Positions 7,668-14,597 of a stretch of 24,844 nt of DNA are shown here, piece by piece. The stretch is taken from contig JAZRGE010000045.1 of the NCBI GenBank assembly GCA_045644025.1, positions 1 through 24,844 of the forward strand, given 5' to 3'. How positions within the stretch are numbered: the first letter of the stretch is position 1; each line of letters opens with the position of its first letter. The notes beneath the pieces were generated by a model. It worked only from the letters and a program-made list of their open reading frames with translations. It had not been told where the DNA came from and made no database searches. Both the position numbers and the translations under genes were made by a program. The DNA is from JAZRGE01 sp045644025 (GTDB lineage: Bacteria > Bacillota > Clostridia > Oscillospirales > Acutalibacteraceae).

Positions 7668-9362
7668 TTATTTCTTGGGAGCGAAGGAATCCTTAAGTGC
7701 CACGGTACGGTTAAACACCAGGTTGCCCTTAGCAGAATCCTTATCCACACAGAAATAGCCCTGCCTCATAAACTGGAAGCACTGGCCAACTTCGGCATCC
7801 TTCATATATTCTTCGCATTTGCAGTTTTCCAGCACCACAAGGGATTCGGGATTAAGATTATCTGCAAAGGTGGAAACACCTTCTTCGTCGGAAGGATTGG
7901 GCACGTTGAAGAGCCTATCATAGAGTTTTACGGTGCAATCCACGCTGTGCTTTGCCGATACCCAGTGAATCGTGCCTTTAACCTTTCGGCCGTCGGGGGA
8001 GTTGCCGCCAACGGTGGCAGGGTCGTAGGTGCAGTGTACCACGGTGATATTGCCGTTTTCATCGGTCTCGTGGGAAGCGTACTTAATATAATAGGTGCCT
8101 TTAAGGCGAACTTCCTTTTCGGGGCAAAGGCGAATATACTTGGGCGGAGGCACAAGTTCAAAATCCTCGCGCTCTATATAGAGCTCCTTGGTGAAGGGTA
8201 TCTTCTTGGTGCCAAGTTCGGGTTTCTGGGGGTTGATCTCCACTTCCACAAGCTCTTCCTTGCCGTCTTCATAGTTGTCGATCACAACCTTGAGAGGGCG
8301 AAGCACAGTCATAGCTCTGTCGGCATTGGTGTTCAGGTTATCGCGCACGCAGGATTCAAGCAGAGCAAAATCCACAACGCTGAACGCTTTGGAAACGCCA
8401 ACCTTTTCGATAAAGGCACGGATAGCATCGGCAGGGAAGCCCCTTCTGCGCATACCGCAAAGGGTTGCCATTCTCGGATCGTCCCATCCCGAAACAAGAT
8501 TATCGTTCACAAGCTTTAAGCACTTGCGCTTGCTGGTGAGAGTGTAGTTCACGTTAAGCCTTGCAAACTCGATCTGCCTGGGGGCTTCGGGAATATCCAG
8601 AGCCTGCAGGAACCAGTTGTAGAGCGGGCGATGATTTTCAAATTCCAGAGAGCAAAGGGAGTGGGTCACGCCCTCGGCGGCATCGGAAAGGGGATGTGCG
8701 AAATCATACATGGGGTAAACACACCACTTATCTCCCGTGCGGTGGTGGGGGACTTTCATAATGCGGTAGATAACCGGATCGCGCATATTAAGATTGGGGG
8801 AAGCCATATCTATTTTAGCGCGCAGCACCTTTTCACCATTCTCAAATTCACCGGCTGTCATTCTGCGGAAAAGATCCAGATTTTCTTCGATGGAGCGGTT
8901 TTTATAAGGGCTATCCTTGCCGGGCTCGGTGAGCGTGCCGCGGTATTCACGCATTTCGTCGGCAGTAAGGTCGCAAACGAATGCCAGGCCTTTCTCGATA
9001 AGCTTCACGGCGCAATCATAGATAAAATCGAAGTAATCCGAGGCAAAATAGACGTTGTCCCAGTTAAAACCAAGCCATTTGATATCTTCCATAATGGCGT
9101 CAACGTATTCCACGTCTTCCTTGGTGGGGTTGGTGTCGTCTAATCTCAGGTTGCATTTGCCGCCGTATTTTTCGGCTGTGCCAAAATCTATGCAGATAGC
9201 CTTAGCGTGGCCGATGTGAAGATATCCGTTGGGCTCGGGAGGGAAACGAGTCTGAATGCGGTTGTAAACGCCCTCTGCCAGATCTTCATCAATAAAATCA
9301 TATATAAAATTGGAAGGCTTAGCTTCGATTTCTTCCGGTGCGTTCAGAATTTTTTCTTCCAT
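7668..9362 (-). CDS. glnS: Glutaminyl-tRNA synthetase
   Basis: This class I synthetase charges tRNA-Gln directly. The 564-residue length and motifs fit: PPEPNGYLHIGHAKAI near residue 43 (HIGH), the ATP-site region DDTNPTKEDVEYVDAI, and TSKRKCLKLV as the KMSKS-type loop (usually VMSKRK). The C-terminal anticodon-binding beta-barrels run from about residue 340. Start: ATG with AGGAG and a suitable spacing. Most Firmicutes lack GlnRS and make Gln-tRNA with the GatCAB amidotransferase; some Clostridia carry GlnRS, generally explained by transfer from proteobacterial-type donors. It follows gltX by 10 nt, so both Glu and Gln charging enzymes share a transcript. Confidence 0.96.
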   Translation of the reverse strand: MEEKILNAPEEIEAKPSNFIYDFIDEDLAEGVYNRIQTRFPPEPNGYLHIGHAKAICIDFGTAEKYGGKCNLRLDDTNPTKEDVEYVDAIMEDIKWLGFNWDNVYFASDYFDFIYDCAVKLIEKGLAFVCDLTADEMREYRGTLTEPGKDSPYKNRSIEENLDLFRRMTAGEFENGEKVLRAKIDMASPNLNMRDPVIYRIMKVPHHRTGDKWCVYPMYDFAHPLSDAAEGVTHSLCSLEFENHRPLYNWFLQALDIPEAPRQIEFARLNVNYTLTSKRKCLKLVNDNLVSGWDDPRMATLCGMRRRGFPADAIRAFIEKVGVSKAFSVVDFALLESCVRDNLNTNADRAMTVLRPLKVVIDNYEDGKEELVEVEINPQKPELGTKKIPFTKELYIEREDFELVPPPKYIRLCPEKEVRLKGTYYIKYASHETDENGNITVVHCTYDPATVGGNSPDGRKVKGTIHWVSAKHSVDCTVKLYDRLFNVPNPSDEEGVSTFADNLNPESLVVLENCKCEEYMKDAEVGQCFQFMRQGYFCVDKDSAKGNLVFNRTVALKDSFAPKK

Positions 9363-9372
9363 TTTTATTCTC

Positions 9373-11025
9373 CTAATTGTTCTTAAGTGTTTCTATTGCC
9401 TCGGCAATTCTGGCAAGGCATTTTTCTTTGCCCAGCACCTGCATAATACTGCAAAGATCGGGCGTGTTCAGCCTGCCGGTGATTGCGCTGCGGATCACCG
9501 ATGCGGCATCGCCTGCGTTGCCTCTATATGCATCGGGGTTCTGCTTATAGGCCTTCATATCGGTTGCAAAATTCACGTCGGGGCAGATGGCCTTGATCTT
9601 CTCAAACCATTGCTGCTTATCATCCTCAGTGGAGTAGATCTCGCTGTATTTAGCAAGCAAGGTGATGGCATCTTCCTTGGCCACTTTTTCGGGCAGTGGC
9701 AGCGAATTTTCATAATATTCATCAAAGAAATATGCACAGTATTCCTTGGCATCCGACCACTTAGAAAGATCTTTTCTGGGCTTGGCGCCGCCGCGATCTA
9801 TGCCAAACACCTGCTTTGTGAAATCTATATCCTTGGAAAGCACGGCATAGAAATCGGGATCAAATTGCTGGGCCCAGGTGAGAATATTGTTCACCACAGT
9901 ATCGGTATCCATAGCGGAGATAAGGTTCTTGCTTATGTCGTTGAGCTTGGCACCATCGAAAAGTGCACCCGAAACACTCATCTTCTTAAGATTAAATTTG
10001 AATTTAGAAATATCTTCGGTGGGGTTAGCCCTGCGCCAATCCTCAAAATCGGATGCAGCAATGCTCATAAAATATTCAATGATAGCGCTTTCGGGCAGAC
10101 CCTGCTGAATAAAGAAGTGCACGGCGGCTTCGGGATCCTTGCGCTTGGAGATCTTTCTCTTGCCGGCACCATCGGGCTTCATAAGGGGAGCTACGTGGGC
10201 ATATTTGGGCGCCTTAAAGCCTAAAAGCTTAAAGAGCTGAATATGCTTGGGGGTGGAGGAAATCCATTCATCACCGCGGATCACGTGGGTTGTGCGCATT
10301 AAGTGATCGTCTACAGCGTGGGCGAAGTGATAGGTGGGAATGCCATCGGATTTAAGGATAACAAAATCCTCATCGTTTTCGGGCATCTCTATCTTGCCCT
10401 TTATTCCGTCTTCAAAAAAGATTCGGTTTTGCTCACTGCCGGGAGATTTAAGGCGAACAACAAAGGGTTCACCGGCCATAGCGCGGCGGATAGCTTCCGA
10501 TTCATCCAAATTGCGGCAGCTTGCCCATTGGCCGTAGTATCCGGTGCGCTGCTTTTCGGCTTCCTGCTTTTCTCTGGTTGCAGCCAATGTGTCTTCCGAG
10601 CAGAAGCAGGGATAAGCCAAACCTTCGTCTAAAAGCTTTTTGGCAAAGCAACGGTAGATCTCACCGCGCTCGCTTTGACGATAGGGGGCATATTTGCCTT
10701 CCTGGCCGGAAAGAAGAAAACCTTCGTCCACCTTGATGCCGAAGTGATCCAGACCTGCAAGGATATCATCGATACCGCCTGCAACTTCACGCTTTTTATC
10801 GGTGTCTTCAATTCGTGTGTAGAACACACCGCCGGTGGAAGAAGCGATAATGCGATTGATCATAGAAACAAAAAGCACACCTACGTGGAGATAGCCTGTG
10901 GGGCTGGGGGCAATACGTGTGACCCTGGCGCCTTCGGGCAGATCTCTGGCAGGATAAAGTTCTTCGTAATATTCAGGTGTTTTATCTACATTAAGCAGAT
11001 CGGAAAACCTTTTGATTTCGCTCAT
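9373..11025 (-). CDS. gltX: Glutamyl-tRNA synthetase (clostridial long form)
   Basis: The 550-residue class I synthetase attaches Glu to tRNA-Glu. ARVTRIAPSPTGYLHVGV covers the HIGH region, here His-Val-Gly-Val, and KRKISKRKDPEA is the KMSKS loop. FYTRIEDTDKKREV follows the signature as in a Clostridia-specific GluRS clade, longer than the common 470-490 residues. I start at the ATG at 11025 (MSEIKRFSDLLN), which has GAGGGGA about 6 nt upstream; the frame extends further but contains the Shine-Dalgarno. It is first gene of gltX-glnS-nif3. Because a GlnRS is present, a discriminating GluRS would be expected, but the sequence alone does not prove that. Confidence 0.93.
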   Translation of the reverse strand: MSEIKRFSDLLNVDKTPEYYEELYPARDLPEGARVTRIAPSPTGYLHVGVLFVSMINRIIASSTGGVFYTRIEDTDKKREVAGGIDDILAGLDHFGIKVDEGFLLSGQEGKYAPYRQSERGEIYRCFAKKLLDEGLAYPCFCSEDTLAATREKQEAEKQRTGYYGQWASCRNLDESEAIRRAMAGEPFVVRLKSPGSEQNRIFFEDGIKGKIEMPENDEDFVILKSDGIPTYHFAHAVDDHLMRTTHVIRGDEWISSTPKHIQLFKLLGFKAPKYAHVAPLMKPDGAGKRKISKRKDPEAAVHFFIQQGLPESAIIEYFMSIAASDFEDWRRANPTEDISKFKFNLKKMSVSGALFDGAKLNDISKNLISAMDTDTVVNNILTWAQQFDPDFYAVLSKDIDFTKQVFGIDRGGAKPRKDLSKWSDAKEYCAYFFDEYYENSLPLPEKVAKEDAITLLAKYSEIYSTEDDKQQWFEKIKAICPDVNFATDMKAYKQNPDAYRGNAGDAASVIRSAITGRLNTPDLCSIMQVLGKEKCLARIAEAIETLKNN

Positions 11026-11074
11026 TTGCAATCCCCTCGTCGGAAATAATTTACGGGCAATACCCATTCAACAT

Positions 11075-11103
11075 ATTATCGCATTTTTTATCGCATTTTA
11101 CAA
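11075..11103 (-). promoter_or_regulatory. Promoter of gltX-glnS-nif3 with a direct repeat
   Basis: Minus strand: TTGTAA (11103-11098), 17-bp spacer, GATAAT (11080-11075), with TG one base upstream of the -10 (extended -10). The sequence AATGCGATAA occurs twice (11097-11088 and 11085-11076), 12 bp apart, filling the spacer and -10. No T-box leader precedes gltX: the leader is only about 45 nt. Confidence 0.65.
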
Positions 11104-11113
11104 GATTTTTTTC

Positions 11114-11146
11114 AAAAAAATAAGCGGTATTCACAAAGAATACCGC
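11114..11146 (-). terminator. Terminator of nrdR
   Basis: A perfect 9-bp stem (11146-11138 with 11132-11124) with a 5-nt loop is followed on the minus strand by TTA and seven T residues (to 11114). It lies 11 nt past the nrdR stop and just upstream of the gltX promoter. Confidence 0.9.
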
Positions 11147-11157
11147 AAATTATTGAT

Positions 11158-11613
11158 TTATTTATCCGAAAGAAGCTTTGCCAGCTCATCGCGGAAGGTG
11201 TTGATATCCTTAAACTGGCGATAAACCGATGCAAAACGCACGTAGGCAACTTCATCAATGCTCTTCAGCTTATCCATAACAAGGGCGCCGATAGTATCGG
11301 AAGAGACCTCTCTATCCAGCGAGTTCTGAAGCACGGCTTCGATCTCATCTGTGGCTTTTTCGATCTCTGCAATGGAGATGGGGCGCTTTTCGCAGGCGCG
11401 AAGCATACCATTGATAAGTTTGTTCCTATCAAAGGATTCACGGGATTCATCTTTTTTAACAACAATAATGGGAAGGCTCTCGATCACTTCATATGTGGTG
11501 AATCTTTTTTGGCACTTAAGGCACTCTCTTCTTCTGCGAATGCGGGAACCTTCGTCTGTGGGGCGGGAATCTACGACCTTGCTTTCTTCATATCCGCAAA
11601 AAGGGCATTTCAT
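11158..11613 (-). CDS. nrdR: Transcriptional repressor NrdR
   Basis: The 151-residue protein senses ATP/dATP and represses ribonucleotide reductase genes. It has a zinc ribbon with Cys3, Cys6, Cys31 and Cys34 (CPFCGYEESKVVDSRPT, CLKC) followed by an RRRRECLKC turn and an ATP-cone domain from about residue 46 (LPIIVVKKDESRESFDRNKL). Length is typical. The ATG at 11613 has GGAGG 8 nt upstream; the open frame beyond it runs through the promoter. A near-consensus NrdR box lies inside its own promoter, so it probably represses itself. No nrd reductase gene is in the window. Confidence 0.96.
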   Translation of the reverse strand: MKCPFCGYEESKVVDSRPTDEGSRIRRRRECLKCQKRFTTYEVIESLPIIVVKKDESRESFDRNKLINGMLRACEKRPISIAEIEKATDEIEAVLQNSLDREVSSDTIGALVMDKLKSIDEVAYVRFASVYRQFKDINTFRDELAKLLSDK

Positions 11614-11647
11614 AGCATTTTCCTCCGCTGAATTTAATACATTTTGT

Positions 11648-11676
11648 ATTATAACACAATATTTTGTGTTTTGCAA
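11648..11676 (-). promoter_or_regulatory. Promoter of nrdR
   Basis: Minus strand: TTGCAA (11676-11671), 17-bp spacer, perfect TATAAT (11653-11648). It begins 7 bases after the stop of the upstream methyltransferase gene. The spacer is almost wholly occupied by a NrdR box. Confidence 0.85.
11654..11669. promoter_or_regulatory. NrdR box (operator)
   Basis: The 16-mer ACACAATATTTTGTGT matches the published NrdR box ACACWATATATWGTGT at 15 of 16 positions. It sits between the -35 and -10 of nrdR, where binding would block RNA polymerase. A second, much weaker palindrome (ATACATTTTGTAT-like, about 11635-11650) lies about two helical turns away, and NrdR usually binds paired boxes. Confidence 0.8.
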
Positions 11677-11682
11677 GTAGAA

Positions 11683-13008
11683 TTATAGTGTGCGCAGACC
11701 CTTTGGGTAGTGGTTTTTCAACCTGCCGCCCGAGGCTTTTCCAAAGCCCAGCGCCATTCCGCACACCTTTACGGCTACGTATCCCTTATCTTCGCAGGGA
11801 ATCTCCAAACCTTTTAAGAAATCTGCCAAAAGCGGATCGGAAGGCGAAAAATCAATGTACCTTTGGGCGCTGAAGCCTGCGGCGCTGAAAAGGGAATGAG
11901 ATGGCTCAAAACGGCTGCCCTTTATGTAGCCTGCAAATATGCCCTGGCGCACCACGTTGGGCAGAAAATCCGTGTTGTGTGGGCAGATGAATATCTTATC
12001 CTGCTTCACAATATAGCAGGGGATGTCTCCTTTGAAGTTTTCAAGCCAGAAATTATTGAATATTTCGTTTTTTCCATTTGGCTTTGTAAGAGTTGAGATT
12101 GTGGGATTGCCCGTTCGGCGAAGCCTGGCCACAAAGTGCCCATCGCCGCCCTGCATTGGGAAAATGCGGCGGGCTTTTACCATTTCGGGGGTGTGGCATA
12201 GGTGGCTGAATGCGGGAATACCGAAATCTCTTTCAATCACTTCTAAAGCAAAATCGGGGTGATTTTCCAAAAACCATTCAACGTTAAGTTCGTTCTCCTG
12301 CGGGGCAAAGGTGCAGGTGGAATAGACGAGCACTCCGCCTTCGGCTACGCATTTTGCGGCGCTTTGAAGTATCTTTCTCTGCCTTTCGGCACAAGCTTCC
12401 ACGTTCTTTTCGCTCCAGTTGGCGTTGGCCTGGCCATCGCGCAGCATCATTCCTTCGCCCGAGCAGGGTGCATCCACAAGCACCTTGTTGAAAAGAGAAT
12501 GGCATGTGATTTCAAAATCGTCGGGTCGCGCGTTAGTTATAGCAATGTTGCCAATTCCCATTCGCTCAATATTGGATAAAAGGGGCTGGATTCGGTTGGC
12601 CACCACTTCGTTGGAAACAAGGAAGCCTTCACCCTTAAGCGCGCATGCAATGCCAACAGTCTTACCGCCGGGGGAGGCGCAAAGATCCAGCACGATATCG
12701 CCCGGTTGAGCATCCAGCGCGGCTACAGCCGATGTGGCTGAAGGATCACCTAAATAAAATGCACCGCTGTGGTGAAGCGGGTGATTGCCTAAAGAAGCAG
12801 CGCTGTTGGGCAGATGATAAACGTTGGTGCAAAAGGCGGAAGGGGAGAGTGGCTCACCGAGATGCCTTTCCACACGTTGAAGATCGGCTTTAAGAGTGTT
12901 CACGCGCAAGCCCTTAAATGGGGCTTGACCTATAAATTTCAGATATTCATCATATTGAGATCCCAAAAGGGACTGCATTTTTTGAAGAAACAGAGGATTA
13001 AGTTCCAA
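11683..13008 (-). CDS. RsmF/NOL1-NOP2-Sun family rRNA m5C methyltransferase
   Basis: The 441-residue SAM-dependent enzyme is of the NOL1/NOP2/Sun family, most like Firmicute RsmF/YebU-type proteins that methylate 16S rRNA cytosine. Motif I DLCASPGGKT is near residue 110. VDAPCSGEGMM and YSTCTFAPQENE carry the two conserved cysteines, the second (TCT) being the catalytic nucleophile in this family. The C-terminal 130 residues with an AGYIKGSRFEPSHSL stretch match the RsmF-type RNA-binding (PUA-like) tail. I start at a TTG (MELNPLFLQKMQSLLG), which fits the family N-terminus and has AAGGA 9 nt upstream; an ATG at 13017 directly abuts that site. The gene ends 7 bases before the nrdR promoter. 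Confidence 0.88.
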   Translation of the reverse strand: MELNPLFLQKMQSLLGSQYDEYLKFIGQAPFKGLRVNTLKADLQRVERHLGEPLSPSAFCTNVYHLPNSAASLGNHPLHHSGAFYLGDPSATSAVAALDAQPGDIVLDLCASPGGKTVGIACALKGEGFLVSNEVVANRIQPLLSNIERMGIGNIAITNARPDDFEITCHSLFNKVLVDAPCSGEGMMLRDGQANANWSEKNVEACAERQRKILQSAAKCVAEGGVLVYSTCTFAPQENELNVEWFLENHPDFALEVIERDFGIPAFSHLCHTPEMVKARRIFPMQGGDGHFVARLRRTGNPTISTLTKPNGKNEIFNNFWLENFKGDIPCYIVKQDKIFICPHNTDFLPNVVRQGIFAGYIKGSRFEPSHSLFSAAGFSAQRYIDFSPSDPLLADFLKGLEIPCEDKGYVAVKVCGMALGFGKASGGRLKNHYPKGLRTL

Positions 13009-13075
13009 AAGTATCATTCCTTGCATAATTGGAATTTTAGAGCAAACAATAATGGCGAAAGAGGGGTGAACTTCG

Positions 13076-13174
13076 ATGGAAAACAAGAAGAAAAACAACC
13101 AGCCCAAGGGCAAACCCCAGCAGGGCAAACCCGATTGCGGCGACGGCTGCAAGATGAGCGAAGAAAACAAGTAA
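13076..13174 (+). CDS. 32-residue Lys/Asn/Gln/Pro-rich peptide with CGDGC motif
   Basis: A short frame begins with ATG at 13076, with GAGGGGTGA about 6 nt upstream, and ends TAA at 13172-13174. Nine bases later comes a strong terminator. The peptide starts MENKKKNNQPKG, is very hydrophilic, contains a pair of cysteines in DCGDGCKM, and has no hydrophobic segment. I do not know its function. Good Shine-Dalgarno, correct spacing and a dedicated terminator argue that it is real. It is divergent from the rRNA methyltransferase, with about 65 bp between starts. I could not find a convincing promoter for it; a CATAAT -10-like element lies at 13024-13029 without a good -35. Confidence 0.6.
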   Translation: MENKKKNNQPKGKPQQGKPDCGDGCKMSEENK

Positions 13175-13182
13175 ATTGTGAA

Positions 13183-13213
13183 TCGGGCGGATAAATATCC
13201 GCCCGAAATTTTT
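13183..13213 (+). terminator. Terminator of the 32-residue peptide gene
   Basis: A 10-bp GC-rich stem (13183-13192 with 13197-13206) with a 4-nt loop is followed on the plus strand by AATTTTT. In the minus direction it lies just past the YitT-family stop (13212) and could also help there, although the following bases are not T-rich. Confidence 0.88.
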
Positions 13214-14090
13214 ATTCTTGCTCGTGGCTATCGAATCCCTCGCCCAAAATAGCTCCGGCTTCTGCCACCATCACAAAGGCTTTGGGATCTATCCTTCGGA
13301 TAAGAGAACGCACCTTCACAACCTGTGCGCTGCGAACGGCGCACATTATCATTGTTATGTCGTTGTTAGTGTAGGCGCCCTTTGCAGGCAGGAAGGTTAC
13401 TCCTCTATCCAGAGTGTTTATAATTTCGTCGGCAATTTCTTGGTGCTTTTCCGAAACAATGTAGAGTATCTTTCCGTGATCGGTGCCGTAGAGCACGATA
13501 TCAATTATTTTGCTGGAAACAAACAGAGCAATCACCGTGTAAAGTGCGCTTTCGGGCTCGCCATAAACTATAGCGGCTGCCGCAACCACAAAAACATCCA
13601 TAAGAAGTATGCTGCGACCCATTGTGATGTTGGGAAATTTGCGGTTGATAAGTTTTGCGGCGATATCCGTGCCGCCTGTTGTGGCGTTTCTTGCCATCAC
13701 AAGGCCGATTCCTGCACCCAGAAGCAAACCGCCGTAGATTGCGGCAAGGGTGCGATCGGTTGTGAACGGATTAGGAAAGAAAAAAGTTACTGCATCCACC
13801 AAGGAAGCCGAAATAAGGGTGGCAATACCTGTTTTGGCAATAAACTTAAATCCTATAAAAATAATTCCTAAAACAAACAAAGGAATGTTGAGTACAACGA
13901 TCATCAAACCGGTGGGTAGTGCTTCGAATAAATAGTGAATAATAGTGGCCAAACCCGATACTCCGCCCGGGGAAATATGATTGGGTTCTAAAAAGCAAAC
14001 AATGCTTGCCGCATAGCAGATGCTACCCAGCGTGATTATAAGAACATCCCAAATAAGATCCCATATAATGGCTTTTTTATTCTTTGCCAA
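13212..14090 (-). CDS. YitT family membrane protein (DUF161-DUF2179)
   Basis: The 292-residue protein has about five to six transmembrane helices in residues 12-200, including the family stretch GGVSGLATIIHYLF, GGLLLGAGIGLVMARNATTGGTDIAA and the SKIIDIVLYG end. A cytoplasmic DUF2179 domain with an alpha/beta ACT-like pattern follows (residues about 215-285, KILYIVSEKHQEIADEI). Function is not established; the family is common and multi-copy in Firmicutes. The start is TTG at 14090 with AGGAGG 8 nt upstream, and no ATG fits better. It follows mrnC by 36 nt and is probably in the same transcript. Confidence 0.92.
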   Translation of the reverse strand: MAKNKKAIIWDLIWDVLIITLGSICYAASIVCFLEPNHISPGGVSGLATIIHYLFEALPTGLMIVVLNIPLFVLGIIFIGFKFIAKTGIATLISASLVDAVTFFFPNPFTTDRTLAAIYGGLLLGAGIGLVMARNATTGGTDIAAKLINRKFPNITMGRSILLMDVFVVAAAAIVYGEPESALYTVIALFVSSKIIDIVLYGTDHGKILYIVSEKHQEIADEIINTLDRGVTFLPAKGAYTNNDITMIMCAVRSAQVVKVRSLIRRIDPKAFVMVAEAGAILGEGFDSHEQE

Positions 14091-14126
14091 ATTGATCCCT
14101 CCTGAGTTAATTTGCCCTAATTTAGG

Positions 14127-14510
14127 CTACATATCCACAAGGCTTTCTTCCCATATGCGGGCAAAAAGCTCTTCGGCGCGAGCCTTATCGCCATTAAGCC
14201 AAAGCCAGCCGAAAAGTGCTTCCAGAGAAGTGGCGGCGTGATAATCGCGGCTTGTGGCGTTCTTGGGCAGAGAGCCCACGTGTGAATTTCTCGCGCGGCG
14301 CAATATATCCGCCTCCTTTTCCGAGAGAAGAGGGGATATTAATTCGCAAGCCTTGGCTTGAGCCGCAGCCTTCACCATATTAACCGATAGATCGTGCAAT
14401 TTGCCGGGCTGAAAACCGGTGCAGGCCATCTTTTCACGCACCATAAGGGTGTAAACAGCATCGCCCACAAAAGCCAGCGAAAGGCAACTCATTTCTTTGG
14501 GTGTTATCAT
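14127..14510 (-). CDS. mrnC: Mini-ribonuclease III
   Basis: This 127-residue RNase III-like protein lacks the double-stranded RNA binding domain. It matures the ends of 23S rRNA in Firmicutes. The catalytic core is visible as LAFVGDAVYTLMVRE (Asp17 in the signature), LRRARNSHVGSLPKNATSRDYHAATSLEALFGWLWL, the latter with the conserved Glu of the EALFGWLW signature. Start: ATG with GGAGG 6 nt upstream. In Bacillus it sits with cysS; here it is followed by the YitT-type gene and lies near obgE and ribosomal protein genes. Confidence 0.93.
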   Translation of the reverse strand: MITPKEMSCLSLAFVGDAVYTLMVREKMACTGFQPGKLHDLSVNMVKAAAQAKACELISPLLSEKEADILRRARNSHVGSLPKNATSRDYHAATSLEALFGWLWLNGDKARAEELFARIWEESLVDM

Positions 14511-14539
14511 TAGTATCCTCCGAAGAATATTATGTTGTA

Positions 14540-14567
14540 ATTATATCACAAAAGCAGAAAAAAACAA
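14540..14567 (-). promoter_or_regulatory. Promoter of mrnC
   Basis: Minus strand: perfect TATAAT (14545-14540) with TG one base upstream (extended -10); TTGTTT at 14567-14562 is a weak -35 with 16-bp spacing. The -35 overlaps the T-rich arm of the obgE terminator. Confidence 0.6.
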
Positions 14568-14596
14568 GGTGCAGAAGCAACTCTGCACCTTGTTTT
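14557..14596 (-). terminator. Terminator of the rplU-prp-rpmA-obgE unit
   Basis: A perfect stem of up to 15 bp (14582-14596 with 14561-14575) with a 6-nt loop. On the minus strand it is followed by a run of T residues that extends through 14558. It begins right after the obgE stop (14598). Confidence 0.93.
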
Positions 14597-14597
14597 A

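Noticed and set aside
7647..8519. Long plus-strand open frame of 290 codons antisense to glnS
   Set aside because: It lies entirely opposite glnS and nif3, lacks a Shine-Dalgarno and recognisable domains, and is explained by codon bias of the real gene. Similar frames at 5774-6712, 9310-10224 and 15144-15890 (+) and 18232-19032 (-) are rejected for the same reason.
11026..11110. T-box riboswitch before the tRNA synthetase operon
   Set aside because: The predicted leader is under 60 nt, with no T-box motif or specifier hairpin.
13009..13170. Longer N-terminus for the rRNA methyltransferase
   Set aside because: The extra residues do not resemble the family, have no Shine-Dalgarno, and run antisense to the 32-residue peptide gene with its good ribosome site.
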